NCBI GenBank assembly: GCA_016745215.1
Contig: CP050890.1
Coordinates: 5,208,001 to 5,272,000 of the forward strand
Direction: 5' to 3'
Source: Thiohalocapsa sp. PB-PSB1
Lineage (GTDB): Bacteria > Pseudomonadota > Gammaproteobacteria > Chromatiales > Chromatiaceae
Length of the DNA: 64,000 nt
The stretch's first letter is position 1; each line of letters begins with the position of its first letter. Positions 37,026-45,551 of this stretch are shown piece by piece. The notes beneath the pieces were generated by a model. That model did no database searches. It saw only the letters and a list, made by a program, of their open reading frames with translations, and was not told the origin of the DNA. Both the position numbers and the translations under genes were made by a program.

Positions 37026-37888
37026 TCCAAGTTTTGAACTTGCTCGCGCATTTGCTCAATCAGCACTTTCATGTCCACCGCGGCGAGCGTAACGGCAGCA
37101 TCCGAAGACTTCGAACCCAGTGTGTTCGCCTCACGATTGAGTTCCTGCATCAAAAAATCGAGACGGCGCCCGACTGGACCGTCGCCAGCCAGGACTTTGC
37201 GCACCTCAGCGACATGGACCTGCAAACGATCCATCTCCTCATCCACATCCAAACGCTGGGCCAGAAGAGTCATTTCTTGCTCCAGACGCATCGGATCAAG
37301 TTCCCCGCGTACCTCTGCCAGACGTTCGAGCAATTTTGCCCGAACACCGGCCAACACATCGGGCATACGCGCGCGAACCTCGGCAACACGTGCCAACAAT
37401 TGATCGCAGCGTTGCAGCAGCAATAAGCGCAGACTTTCACCCTCACGCTCACGGGATGCGACTAAGGTATCCAGCGCGCACTCGAATAATGCTAAGGCGG
37501 CGTTGAAAACAGCATCCATGTCACGTTCAGGTTCCTGCAGTAAACCTGGCCATTGCAGCAATTCGAACACATGCGGCGTGGCGGGCTCGCCGATGCGTGT
37601 GGCGATCTGATCCGCCGCTGCCAGTAACTGCTCCAGTAGTCGCTGGTTGACATTGAGCGCACCGCCGGCTCCCGGTCGAGCCACAAAGCGCAACGTACAA
37701 TCCAGCTTACCGCGGCTGAGCCTGGCCGCAAGACGCTCGCGCACTTTGGGATCAAGCCCGCGCAGTTCTTCCGGTAAACGCACGCTGGGCTCCAGAAAAC
37801 GATGGTTTACGGCGCGCAGTTCCCAGGTCAGATCGCCGACCTCTAAGCCAGCGGCTTCGCGGGCAAATGCCGTCATGCTCTTAATCAT
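37022..37888 (-). CDS. yicC: YicC-family endoribonuclease
   Basis: The 288-residue protein opens with MIKSMTAFARE and contains LTWELRAVNHRFLEPSVRLPEELR. It ends EVGKVL-type (AEVRKVLAGDGPVGRRLDFLMQELNREANTLGSKS..), the conserved YicC N- and C-terminal regions. YicC proteins are endoribonucleases that act on small RNAs. The ATG at 37888 is preceded by GAGGGCG, and upstream in-frame residues lack homology. It overlaps gmk by four bases and is divergent from rph. Confidence 0.93.
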   Translation of the reverse strand: MIKSMTAFAREAAGLEVGDLTWELRAVNHRFLEPSVRLPEELRGLDPKVRERLAARLSRGKLDCTLRFVARPGAGGALNVNQRLLEQLLAAADQIATRIGEPATPHVFELLQWPGLLQEPERDMDAVFNAALALFECALDTLVASREREGESLRLLLLQRCDQLLARVAEVRARMPDVLAGVRAKLLERLAEVRGELDPMRLEQEMTLLAQRLDVDEEMDRLQVHVAEVRKVLAGDGPVGRRLDFLMQELNREANTLGSKSSDAAVTLAAVDMKVLIEQMREQVQNLE

Positions 37889-38202
37889 TCGATCGCCCTC
37901 AGTCGACGATAACAGCGGCGCCGGCCGTTCAGGCAATGACAGCGCACGGCTTATGATGTGGATTTTTATCCGCGAAGTGTTTAATCGTCGCTATCATACC
38001 TGAGATGAAGACAAGGTCGGAATTGCATCTTCGCGGCGACCTAAGGAAAGTGTACATAAAATTTTTTAAATTAATCCTTGTATCATCGTATGGCAAGAGA
38101 CCGACAACGGATCTGCAAGAGCATATCTTGATTTATAAGCACGTGCCCTCGCCCTGATGCAGCAACAGAACGCAACCCACAATCCATCGTGAGAGAACAT
38201 TG
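37889..38202. other. Divergent control region between yicC and rph
   Basis: These 314 bp hold no gene. The segment 38050-38090 is strikingly AT-rich (AAAATTTTTTAAATTAAT) and is the best place for the promoters of the divergent yicC and rph units. Confidence 0.45.
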
Positions 38203-38919
38203 ATGCGCCCATCAACCCGCCAACCAGACGAATTGCGCCCCATCCACTTCGAGCGTGGCTACACAGACTACGCGGAAGGTTCGGTGCTGGTGAGCTTTGG
38301 CAACACAAGAGTGCTCTGTACCGCCAGCGTCGAGGATCGAGTGCCTGGTTTTCTGCGCGCAACAGGTAACGGCTGGATTACTGCGGAATATGGCATGCTG
38401 CCCCGCTCCACCGGTGAGCGTACACGAAGAGAGGCCAGCAGTGGTCGCCAGAGTGGGCGTACATTGGAAATCCAACGTCTGATCGGACGCTCGCTGCGGG
38501 CCGCTGTCGATCTCACGACCTTGGGCGAGCGCACCATCACCCTGGACTGCGACGTGATCCAGGCCGACGGCGGTACACGCACGGCGGCCATCAGTGGTGC
38601 CTGGGTAGCACTCGAGGATGCGCTGGCACGGCTGCAACAGCAGAGCACTCTGAGCAACTCGCCGCTGCGACATCAGATTGCCGCAGTGTCGGTGGGTGTC
38701 TACGAGGACATCCCCATACTCGATCTCGACTACGCTGAAGACAGTGCCGCACAGACCGATATGAATGTCGTGATGGACGGCGAAGGCGGCCTGATCGAAA
38801 TCCAGGGCACCGCCGAGAACAAGTCATTTTCACGCGCCCAGCTGAGCGCGTTGCTCGACTTGGCCGAAGGCGGCATCGAACAGATACAAATCGCCCAGCG
38901 CGCGGCACTGGCGGCTTGA
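38203..38919 (+). CDS. rph: Ribonuclease PH
   Basis: This 238-residue phosphorolytic exoribonuclease trims tRNA 3' ends. It begins MRPSTRQPDELRPIHFERGYT and has CTASVEDRVPGFLRATGNGW, the phosphate-binding arginine region RTLEIQRLIGRSLRAAVDL, and the metal site LDCDVIQADGGTRTAAISGAW. The closing motif is EIQGTAENKSFSR. Length and motifs are standard. The ATG at 38203 was used; the TTG immediately before is in frame. Repeat copy F and then rdgB follow on the same strand, the usual rph-rdgB neighbourhood. Confidence 0.97.
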   Translation: MRPSTRQPDELRPIHFERGYTDYAEGSVLVSFGNTRVLCTASVEDRVPGFLRATGNGWITAEYGMLPRSTGERTRREASSGRQSGRTLEIQRLIGRSLRAAVDLTTLGERTITLDCDVIQADGGTRTAAISGAWVALEDALARLQQQSTLSNSPLRHQIAAVSVGVYEDIPILDLDYAEDSAAQTDMNVVMDGEGGLIEIQGTAENKSFSRAQLSALLDLAEGGIEQIQIAQRAALAA

Positions 38920-38945
38920 ATCCGGTCAAGTGGACTCGAAGTTAA

Positions 38946-39059
38946 ACGGTTGCCGGAGAAAACATACCAACCGGCGCCGGATTCTCGTTCGCCTTCGCGA
39001 CGTCGAAGCCGGACGAGAAGACAAGCCAGGTGGTCTGTTTCTCTACAGAAATCCCCTTA
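38946..39059. repeat. MITE-like palindromic repeat, copy F (short form, reversed)
   Basis: Left end ACGGTTGCCGGAGAAAACAT, right end TTTCTCTACAGAAATCCCCT, with the two arms joined at TTCGCGACGTCGAAG and no internal hairpin. It lies between rph and rdgB, so it would be transcribed if they form an operon. Confidence 0.82.
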
Positions 39060-39097
39060 AGTCGGCCCCAGGACAGTCTCTGCACGGAGATACCTAG

Positions 39098-39727
39098 ATG
39101 CACCAGCATGCCAAACCTGAAATTATCGTCCTGGCCAGCAATAATGCTGGAAAGTTGCGGGAAATAAACCAACTCATTACAAATATCGGGATTCGTGTAC
39201 AGCCGCAGCAAGAACTCGGCATCGGCGAGTGTGCAGAGACGGGACTGAGCTTTGTCGAAAACGCCATACTCAAAGCTCGCCATGCTGCAACAATCAGCGG
39301 CCTTCCCGCGATTGCCGACGACTCCGGGCTGGAAGTCGATGCGCTGGGCGGTGCACCGGGAATCTACTCGGCGCGTTATGCCGGCCCTGGTGCCAACGAC
39401 AAGACGAATTGCGACAAATTGCTTAAACAACTCGAGGGCGTGCCAGAGGCAAAGCGTAGCGCACGTTTTCAGTGCATTATCGTTTATCTGCGTCATGCCG
39501 CGGATTCAACGCCGTTGATCTGCCAGGGCACCTGGCATGGTCGCATCCTGGCAGAACGCCGCGGTGACAATGGCTTCGGCTACGACCCGCTGTTTTATGT
39601 TCCAGATCAGGGGTGCAGCGCCGCTGAACTGGACGCAACGACCAAAAACACCCTGAGCCATCGCGGCCAGGCCCTGACACAACTGGTCCACAGATTCGCA
39701 GACGAGCAAAGAGTGAAGGGTGTCTGA
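39098..39727 (+). CDS. rdgB: Non-canonical purine NTP pyrophosphatase (RdgB/HAM1)
   Basis: The 209-residue enzyme hydrolyses dITP and XTP to the monophosphates, keeping damaged purines out of DNA. Motifs are IIVLASNNAGKLREI near the N-terminus, ETGLSFVENAILKARHAA, AIADDSGLEVDALGGAPGIYSARYAG and the closing NGFGYDPLFYVP, followed by LSHRGQALTQL. It is complete and typical. The first six residues (MHQHAK) extend slightly beyond the usual start. It lies downstream of rph, separated by repeat copy F. Confidence 0.96.
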   Translation: MHQHAKPEIIVLASNNAGKLREINQLITNIGIRVQPQQELGIGECAETGLSFVENAILKARHAATISGLPAIADDSGLEVDALGGAPGIYSARYAGPGANDKTNCDKLLKQLEGVPEAKRSARFQCIIVYLRHAADSTPLICQGTWHGRILAERRGDNGFGYDPLFYVPDQGCSAAELDATTKNTLSHRGQALTQLVHRFADEQRVKGV

Positions 39728-39853
39728 GGCAGATCGCGACTCACAGGACATCGCCGCAAAGGTGGTGTATGTTAATGACGCTGACTTACTTGCGGTGGCC
39801 ACCGGTCCCCTCGGGTTCCTCGATCTTCAAAATTCAAACGCCCCAACCACACC

Positions 39854-40690
39854 ATGTCAATGACTCGAACGCACATCGCCTTCATTGGCGGCGGCAACAT
39901 GGCTCATAGCCTAATCGCTGGCCTGATAGCCGACGGCCACGAGCCCTCGCGGCTGACGGTGAGTGAACCGTTGGCACAAAGGCGCGAGCAACTCGCCGCC
40001 AGTTTCGGTATTCAAACCTTCCCGGACAACGCCTCGGCTGTTGCTGCCGCTGAGGTGATCATGCTTTGCGTTAAACCGCAGATTGCAGCATCGGTCTGCC
40101 GCGAAATTGCCGGCATGCTGCCGAATCCAGCGCCACTGCTGATCTCTATCATGGCAGGTGTCACCGAAGACAACATCATGCGTTGGCTGGGCAGCTCGAT
40201 CGCGCTGGTGCGAAGCATGCCGAACACCCCGGTCATGGTGCAATCTGGAGCGATCGGACTGCATGCCAATGCATCGGTTACAGCACAACAGCGTAATCTG
40301 GCCGAGGAAATCATGCGTGCCGGCGGACTGACGCACTGGGTCAAGCGCGAGACCGATCTGGATGCGGTGACGGCACTCTCGGGCAGCGGACCGGCGTATT
40401 TTTTGCTGTTGATGGAGGCGCTGGAGAAAGCCGGCATCGAGCAGGGATTGGACGCCGACGCAGCACGTCTGCTGAGCATTCAGACCGCACTGGGTGCCGC
40501 ACGCATGGCAGTGGAAAGCGAGGAATCGCCACATCAATTGCGCGAGCGCGTGACCTCACCAGGTGGCACCACGGAACAGGCATTGCATCAATTCACCGAC
40601 GGTGGATTTGAACAACTGGTAGGCCGCGCGGTCGCTGCTGCCCGCCAGCGCGCGCTGGAACTGGCGATGCTGCTCGGAGACGATCGATGA
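39854..40690 (+). CDS. proC: Pyrroline-5-carboxylate reductase
   Basis: The 278-residue enzyme performs the last step of proline synthesis with NAD(P)H. The dinucleotide fold HIAFIGGGNMAHSLIAGL is at the N-terminus, followed by VKPQIAASVCREIAG, ALVRSMPNTPVMVQSGAIG, the ALSGSGPAYFLLLMEAL catalytic region and the closing RVTSPGGTTEQALHQF signature. ATG at 39854 or 39860 are both possible. It overlaps yggT by four bases (ATGA), the classic proC-yggT arrangement. Confidence 0.96.
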   Translation: MSMTRTHIAFIGGGNMAHSLIAGLIADGHEPSRLTVSEPLAQRREQLAASFGIQTFPDNASAVAAAEVIMLCVKPQIAASVCREIAGMLPNPAPLLISIMAGVTEDNIMRWLGSSIALVRSMPNTPVMVQSGAIGLHANASVTAQQRNLAEEIMRAGGLTHWVKRETDLDAVTALSGSGPAYFLLLMEALEKAGIEQGLDADAARLLSIQTALGAARMAVESEESPHQLRERVTSPGGTTEQALHQFTDGGFEQLVGRAVAAARQRALELAMLLGDDR

Positions 40691-41259
40691 CCGATGCTTA
40701 CTTCACTAATCCGCTGATTTTCCTTGTCAAAACCCTATTCGGTCTGTACATCACGGTGGTCGTTATTCGCTTTCTGCTGCAGTGGGCACGAGCAGACTTC
40801 TACAACCCCATTTCGCAATTCGTCGTCAAGGTGACATCGCCCGCATTGCGCCCGCTACGCAAATTCATCCCAGGCTATGGCGGTATTGATCTGTCTGCCC
40901 TGGTACTCGCCTGGTTGTTAAAAGCGCTTGAACTTGCGTTGTTATCGCTCTTGTTAGGTTATGGCCACTTCGTCGCGGCGCTGGCCTGGGCTATCCCAGC
41001 ATTGCTGGGATTATTCATCAGCATCTTTTTGTTCGCGATTCTTGTCCGCGTCATTTTAAGCTGGGTCAATCCCGACCCGTACAATCCTGCCATTGAATTA
41101 TTGAACCGACTGACCGATCCCATCCTGATCCCGGCCCAGCGCATGATCCCGCCCATCAGCGGCATTGACCTATCCCCCATGCTGGCGATGATCGGTCTGG
41201 TGCTAACGGACATGTTATTGCTGCCTCCATTACGATGGCTAACCGGCAGTCCTTTCTAG
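40687..41259 (+). CDS. yggT: YggT-family membrane protein
   Basis: The 190-residue inner-membrane protein consists of two homologous YggT repeats. Each has a hydrophobic helix, an RxxLxWxxxDPYNP-like loop (FLLQWARADFYNPISQFV; VILSWVNPDPYNPAIELL) and a TxPxxxPxRxxIPxxGxxDLS stretch. The role is unclear; relatives are linked to osmotic shock tolerance and cell shape or division. It is translationally coupled to proC and followed by yggU. Confidence 0.93.
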   Translation: MTDAYFTNPLIFLVKTLFGLYITVVVIRFLLQWARADFYNPISQFVVKVTSPALRPLRKFIPGYGGIDLSALVLAWLLKALELALLSLLLGYGHFVAALAWAIPALLGLFISIFLFAILVRVILSWVNPDPYNPAIELLNRLTDPILIPAQRMIPPISGIDLSPMLAMIGLVLTDMLLLPPLRWLTGSPF

Positions 41260-41308
41260 CGAGCCGATCAATCACCGGCCGTAACGCACCCAATCCTGGC
41301 TAGGAGAG

Positions 41309-41668
41309 ATGTCACGTACACAAAAAGGCCCACAGCCACTCCCTGCGCCGAGGGTATTCACACCAGCAACGTCGCTGCCGCCGCCTGCCTGGTTTCGCTG
41401 GGTCAATAATGTATTATTGTTAGATGTGCGTGTACAACCGCGAGCGCGCGCTGACGAACTTGGAGAACCAATTGGCGATGCGCTCCGGATTCGACTGCGT
41501 CCGCCGCCAGTCGATGGCAAGGCGAATGCACGCTTGATTGCATTGATTGCCGAAACCTTCGGTGTCTCTCGCCGACACGTGGCCATTGTCGCTGGTGCCC
41601 ATGCGCGCTTAAAGCACTTGCGGATTGAATCGCCAACCAAGCTGCCACGATCAATCAAGCGCCCCTGA
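41309..41668 (+). CDS. yggU: DUF167/YggU-family protein
   Basis: This 119-residue protein has the DUF167 core: LLDVRVQPRARADELGEPIGDALRIRLRPPPVDGKANARLIALIAETFGVSRRHVAIVAGAHARLKHLRI. It has an N-terminal extension of about 25 proline-rich residues; the ATG at 41309 was kept because no better start lies before the core. Function is unknown in the family. Its place after yggT matches other gammaproteobacteria. Confidence 0.9.
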   Translation: MSRTQKGPQPLPAPRVFTPATSLPPPAWFRWVNNVLLLDVRVQPRARADELGEPIGDALRIRLRPPPVDGKANARLIALIAETFGVSRRHVAIVAGAHARLKHLRIESPTKLPRSIKRP

Positions 41669-41719
41669 CCAATCGGGCTGGACATAATCAATAACACCTG
41701 TCGCCGACGAATCGATCCC

Positions 41720-42400
41720 CTAGAAAGAGAATAACTGCAGTATCCCATAGAGGCCAAAGCCGATCACCAGCAAGCCGGCCAACCTGCGCAGCCATTGTTG
41801 TTCGGCATAGCGCGCGGCAGCCCCAGCCAGCAGGCCGATGCCGAGTAGATTGGGCAAGGTACCAAGACCAAAGGCGAACAACAGCCCGGCACCCTCGAGT
41901 GCATGACCGGAACTCAGCGCCAAAATCAACACACTGTAGACCAAGCCACAGGGCAGCCAAGCCCATATCAGACCGATACCGATCGCCTGCCACCAGGCAA
42001 CGATCGGCAGCAGGGAACGACCGATCGGCTCCAACCGTCGCCAGAAAAACCCGCCGGCACGCTCGACCAGAATCAGCCCCCGCCACCATCCTGCCAAATA
42101 GAGTCCTAACCCGATCATGAACAAAGCAGCCAGCGCATAGAGCGCGCGCTGCGCCCATTGCAAAGCAAACGACTGCAGCAGCAACCCCCCAAGCCCACCG
42201 AACAAGGCGCCGGCCAAGGTATAACCAGCGATACGGCCCAGATTATAGGCAAGCTGAAAGGGTATCTGGCCGGCAATGCCGCGCCGACGTTCCGGCGGCA
42301 GGCCCATGGTCAACATGGCAACGATGCCGGCACACATGCTGACGCAATGGACACCGCCAAGCAGGCCGACCAAAAAAGCTGTCAGCAACGATGTGCTCAT
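41720..42400 (-). CDS. SafE/UreH-like sulfite exporter family membrane protein
   Basis: The 226-residue protein has about six membrane helices. It shows the family motifs FLVGLLGGVHCVSMCAGI at the N-terminus and AWLPCGLVYSVLILAL in the middle, both with conserved cysteines that point to metal or redox function. Relatives lie near cytochrome cbb3 oxidase assembly genes and are proposed to help copper handling; none of those genes is here. It is transcribed against its neighbours yggU and pyrE. Confidence 0.85.
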   Translation of the reverse strand: MSTSLLTAFLVGLLGGVHCVSMCAGIVAMLTMGLPPERRRGIAGQIPFQLAYNLGRIAGYTLAGALFGGLGGLLLQSFALQWAQRALYALAALFMIGLGLYLAGWWRGLILVERAGGFFWRRLEPIGRSLLPIVAWWQAIGIGLIWAWLPCGLVYSVLILALSSGHALEGAGLLFAFGLGTLPNLLGIGLLAGAAARYAEQQWLRRLAGLLVIGFGLYGILQLFSF

Positions 42401-42534
42401 GGTAGGCCAGCACTGGATCTGTCGAACACAAAGCTCTGTTGCGGTGTCTGTTTACACAGCGTACTACTTTGCTTTCTGCTGCAACGGCGTATCATGACGA
42501 GTTTCGTTGGCATATTTTAATCACTTAAGCATTC

Positions 42535-43188
42535 ATGCAGGACTACACGCAAGCGTTTCTCCAATTCGCAGTCGACACCGGGGTGCTGAAATTTGGTGAA
42601 TTCCAGCTCAAGTCCGGGCGTCAGAGTCCGTACTTTTTCAACGCCGGATTATTTAACGAGGGCGCGAGTCTGGCACGCCTTGGCCGCTGTTATGCCGAAG
42701 CGCTGATGCACTCGGGACTAGCGCCAGATATGCTGTTCGGGCCAGCCTACAAGGGCATTGCGCTGGCAGCGAGCACTGCAATCGCGCTGGCCGATCAGCA
42801 TTCTCTGAACTTACCCTACGCCTTCAATCGCAAAGAGGCAAAGGCCCACGGAGAAGGCGGCAGCACGGTAGGCGCGCCCCTGGCGGGCCGTGTCTTGATC
42901 ATCGATGATGTGGTCACATCCGGCGCCTCGGTGCGGGAATCCGTAACACTCATCAAGGCTGCGGGCGCTATCCCTTGTGGCGTTCTGATTGCACTGGACC
43001 GTTGCGAGCGCGGCACAGGCACCGGTTCGGCCATCGACGAAATTCGCGAACACTTCGGGCTAACAACAATCAGTATTGCAACCTTGCATGACTTGATCGA
43101 CCATGTTGCCAAAGAGAAAGTCTGGAACCGATTCGAAGTGGCCCTGAAAGCGTACCGAGACCGCTATGGTGTCGAGGCGCTGAACTAG
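42535..43188 (+). CDS. pyrE: Orotate phosphoribosyltransferase
   Basis: The 217-residue enzyme converts orotate and PRPP to orotidine monophosphate in pyrimidine synthesis. It shows FGEFQLKSGRQSPYFFNAG at the N-terminus, MLFGPAYKGIALA, NRKEAKAHGEGG (flexible catalytic loop) and the PRPP-binding VLIIDDVVTSGASVRE. It is complete and typical of the gammaproteobacterial enzyme. Repeat copy G follows 47 bp after the stop. Confidence 0.96.
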   Translation: MQDYTQAFLQFAVDTGVLKFGEFQLKSGRQSPYFFNAGLFNEGASLARLGRCYAEALMHSGLAPDMLFGPAYKGIALAASTAIALADQHSLNLPYAFNRKEAKAHGEGGSTVGAPLAGRVLIIDDVVTSGASVRESVTLIKAAGAIPCGVLIALDRCERGTGTGSAIDEIREHFGLTTISIATLHDLIDHVAKEKVWNRFEVALKAYRDRYGVEALN

Positions 43189-43235
43189 CAAACTGTCACT
43201 AACGCATTCCCAATTCTTGTTGAAGCGCACGATTC

Positions 43236-43394
43236 AGGCGATTACCGTAGAGAAACAGACCAACTAGCGCCGGATGCTCGTTCGCCTTCGCCAAGCGGCA
43301 ACCCGCCCAGAATCGCTCTATGGGCGGGTTACCGCAACATCGATGCCGGACGAGAAGATCAGCCAGGTGGTCTGTTTCTCCGCAGAAAGCGCCT
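43236..43394. repeat. MITE-like palindromic repeat, copy G (long form, reversed)
   Basis: Left end AGGCGATTACCGTAGAGAAA, right end TTTCTCCGCAGAAAGCGCCT, internal hairpin GCAACCCGCCCAGAATC / TATGGGCGGGTTACCGC. The open frame that runs from inside the repeat into the next gene is not its real start. Confidence 0.85.
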
Positions 43395-43513
43395 TAAAAC
43401 AGAGCACCATCGTGCCACGGCAATTGCGCCATTGCCTTGTTGCAAATGCGAATAAAGTACTTTATCAACGCCTGTCAAACGCAACCACTGGGTATCGACA
43501 TCAAGGGAAACCG

Positions 43514-44545
43514 ATGAACCAGCACACAACAGAGCAGCCCAGGACCCGGTCCACCACATTGCTGGTGTTTTTCCTGCTGTACACCATTAGTATAAATCTT
43601 GTCGCGGGTAACAACTCCGACCAAGGCATACAGCTCTACCGCTGGGTGGATGATCAGGGTAACGTCAACTATACCGACCGCATCCCCCCAAGCGAAATCA
43701 ACAAGGAACGCACCGAACTCAGCGAGCAGGGTACGCGCGTGCGTACGATACCGCCGGCGAAGTCGTCGGAGCAGATCCAGCGCGAACGCGAACTGGTGCG
43801 CCTGCGCGCGCAACAACAGCGCCTGATTCAGAAGCAAAAGGCAGAAGATAATGTGCTACTGCGCACCTTCCGATCGGTGGACGACCTCACCATGGTTCGA
43901 GACGGTAAATTATCCGCCGTCGACGTCATGATCCAGGTGGCCAAAAGCAACATCCGACGCCAACAAGACTGGCTGACAACATTACGTACAGAGGCAGCGG
44001 AATTGGAACGGGCGGGAGAGCCAGTAACCGACCAACTCAAGAAACGCATCGCGGGCGCGGAACGCGCGCTCGACGAGGCATTGGCGACTGTGCTCGAACG
44101 AGAACAGCAAAAACAAGCAATCCGGGAGAAATTTGCGCGGGATCTTAAACGCTTCCAACAGCTTAAGGATTTCCCGGAAGAAGCCCCAACAATCGAGCAG
44201 GTGGAACAGCCGCCGGAATTACCAAATCTGATCAAATGCAATAGCGATCAAGAATGCGAGCAAGTTTGGCGGGCTGCACTCACCTATGTGCGCGAGCATA
44301 CGACCATGCCGATCGAAACCTCGGGCGCTAATGTCATGATGACCAAAGCACCTGTCACCGCCAAGGACATCGGTCTGACCTTAACGCGTATCCAACAAAA
44401 AGAGGGCCAGGGCGCACTGATCTTTCTTGATCTGCAGTGCCGAAACTATTCAGCCAGCGCGAATGCCTGTAATACAGAATCAGGGCGTGCCGTGTTAGAC
44501 GGTTTCCGTATTGCGCTCGGGAAAGGCGAAAAAACTGACCGCTGA
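43514..44545 (+). CDS. DUF4124-domain envelope protein with coiled coil
   Basis: The 343-residue protein has an N-terminal hydrophobic segment (TTLLVFFLLYTISINLVAG) that is a signal peptide or anchor. A DUF4124 motif follows (GIQLYRWVDDQGNVNYTDRIPP), then a long basic/acidic coiled coil (about residues 80-220, rich in RERELVRLRAQQQRL and LEREQQKQAIREKF). The C-terminal region has three cysteines (IKCNSDQECEQVW, LQCRNYSASANAC) likely to form disulfides. It is probably periplasmic; the function of DUF4124 is unknown. The ATG at 43514 was chosen because it gives the signal peptide; the longer frame begins inside repeat copy G. Confidence 0.82.
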   Translation: MNQHTTEQPRTRSTTLLVFFLLYTISINLVAGNNSDQGIQLYRWVDDQGNVNYTDRIPPSEINKERTELSEQGTRVRTIPPAKSSEQIQRERELVRLRAQQQRLIQKQKAEDNVLLRTFRSVDDLTMVRDGKLSAVDVMIQVAKSNIRRQQDWLTTLRTEAAELERAGEPVTDQLKKRIAGAERALDEALATVLEREQQKQAIREKFARDLKRFQQLKDFPEEAPTIEQVEQPPELPNLIKCNSDQECEQVWRAALTYVREHTTMPIETSGANVMMTKAPVTAKDIGLTLTRIQQKEGQGALIFLDLQCRNYSASANACNTESGRAVLDGFRIALGKGEKTDR

Positions 44546-44630
44546 CATGATTCCCACCTGAGCAAGCTAACCGCATCATCAACACAATCGATCATCGTGC
44601 TCTGTTACCGCGGCACCATTTGCCCGGCGA

Positions 44631-45527
44631 CTAGCGACGCTGAATCTTCGTGCCGATTCCTTCATCAGTGAACAGGTCGAGCAACAGCGCATGTTCGACT
44701 CGGCCGTCAAGAATATGTGCCGCCGCCACGCCTGACTGCATCGCCTCGAGAGCACATCGAACCTTTGGCAGCATGCCACCATGGATCGTGCCATCCATGA
44801 TCATTGCATCCACGCGCGCCGCACCGATCTCGCGGATCAAGCAGTCATCCGCATCCATCAGACCCGGTGTATTGGTCAGCAGAATCAATTTTTCGGCCTG
44901 CAACACCTCGGCCACCTTTCCCGCCACCAAGTCCGCATTGATGTTGTAAGAAAAGCCATCTACGCCAACACCGATGGGAGCGATGACCGGTATGAAATCC
45001 CCCCCCACCAGCATGTTCACCACCCCGGCATCGATACTGTCCACCTCCCCAACATGTCCTAAATCGATGATCTCGGGTGCAGACAGCTCCGGCGCATCGC
45101 GACGCAGCATCATTTTTCGGGCATGGATCATATCGCCATCTTTTCCGGTGAGCCCAACTGCCGCTCCGCCATGACGGTTGATCAGATTGACGATTTCTTT
45201 ATTGACGAGTCCGCCGAGTACCATTTCAACCACATCCATGGTCTCGCTGTCGGTCACGCGCATACCATCGACAAACTCACTGGCCTTGCCGAGACGCTCC
45301 AATAGTGCGCCAATCTGCGGGCCGCCACCATGCACCACCACTGGATTCAGCCCGACCAGTTTCATCATCACCACGTCGCGGGCGAAGCCATCTTTCAGAC
45401 GCTCCTCGACCATCGCATTACCGCCATATTTGATCACCATGGTCTTGCCTGCAAAGCGCCGGATATAGGGCAATGCCTCAATCAGCACTCGGGCAATATT
45501 GCGCGCGCGTTCGGCAGGAAGGGACAT
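44631..45527 (-). CDS. argB: Acetylglutamate kinase
   Basis: The 298-residue enzyme performs the second step of arginine synthesis, phosphorylating N-acetylglutamate. It shows TMVIKYGGNAMVEERLKDGF, the substrate-binding VVVHGGGPQIGALLERLG, GLTGKDGDMIHARKM and LTNTPGLMDADD. The N-terminal helix (ARNIARVLIEALPYIRRF) is the arginine-sensing helix found in feedback-inhibited hexameric forms. It lies 25 bp downstream of algC on the same strand, as in Pseudomonas. Confidence 0.96.
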   Translation of the reverse strand: MSLPAERARNIARVLIEALPYIRRFAGKTMVIKYGGNAMVEERLKDGFARDVVMMKLVGLNPVVVHGGGPQIGALLERLGKASEFVDGMRVTDSETMDVVEMVLGGLVNKEIVNLINRHGGAAVGLTGKDGDMIHARKMMLRRDAPELSAPEIIDLGHVGEVDSIDAGVVNMLVGGDFIPVIAPIGVGVDGFSYNINADLVAGKVAEVLQAEKLILLTNTPGLMDADDCLIREIGAARVDAMIMDGTIHGGMLPKVRCALEAMQSGVAAAHILDGRVEHALLLDLFTDEGIGTKIQRR

Positions 45528-45551
45528 CGGAATTACCTCTTCGAATTCGAG

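Noticed and set aside
43274..43513. Extension of the DUF4124 gene upstream
   Set aside because: The frame begins inside repeat copy G; the start at 43514 gives a proper signal peptide.
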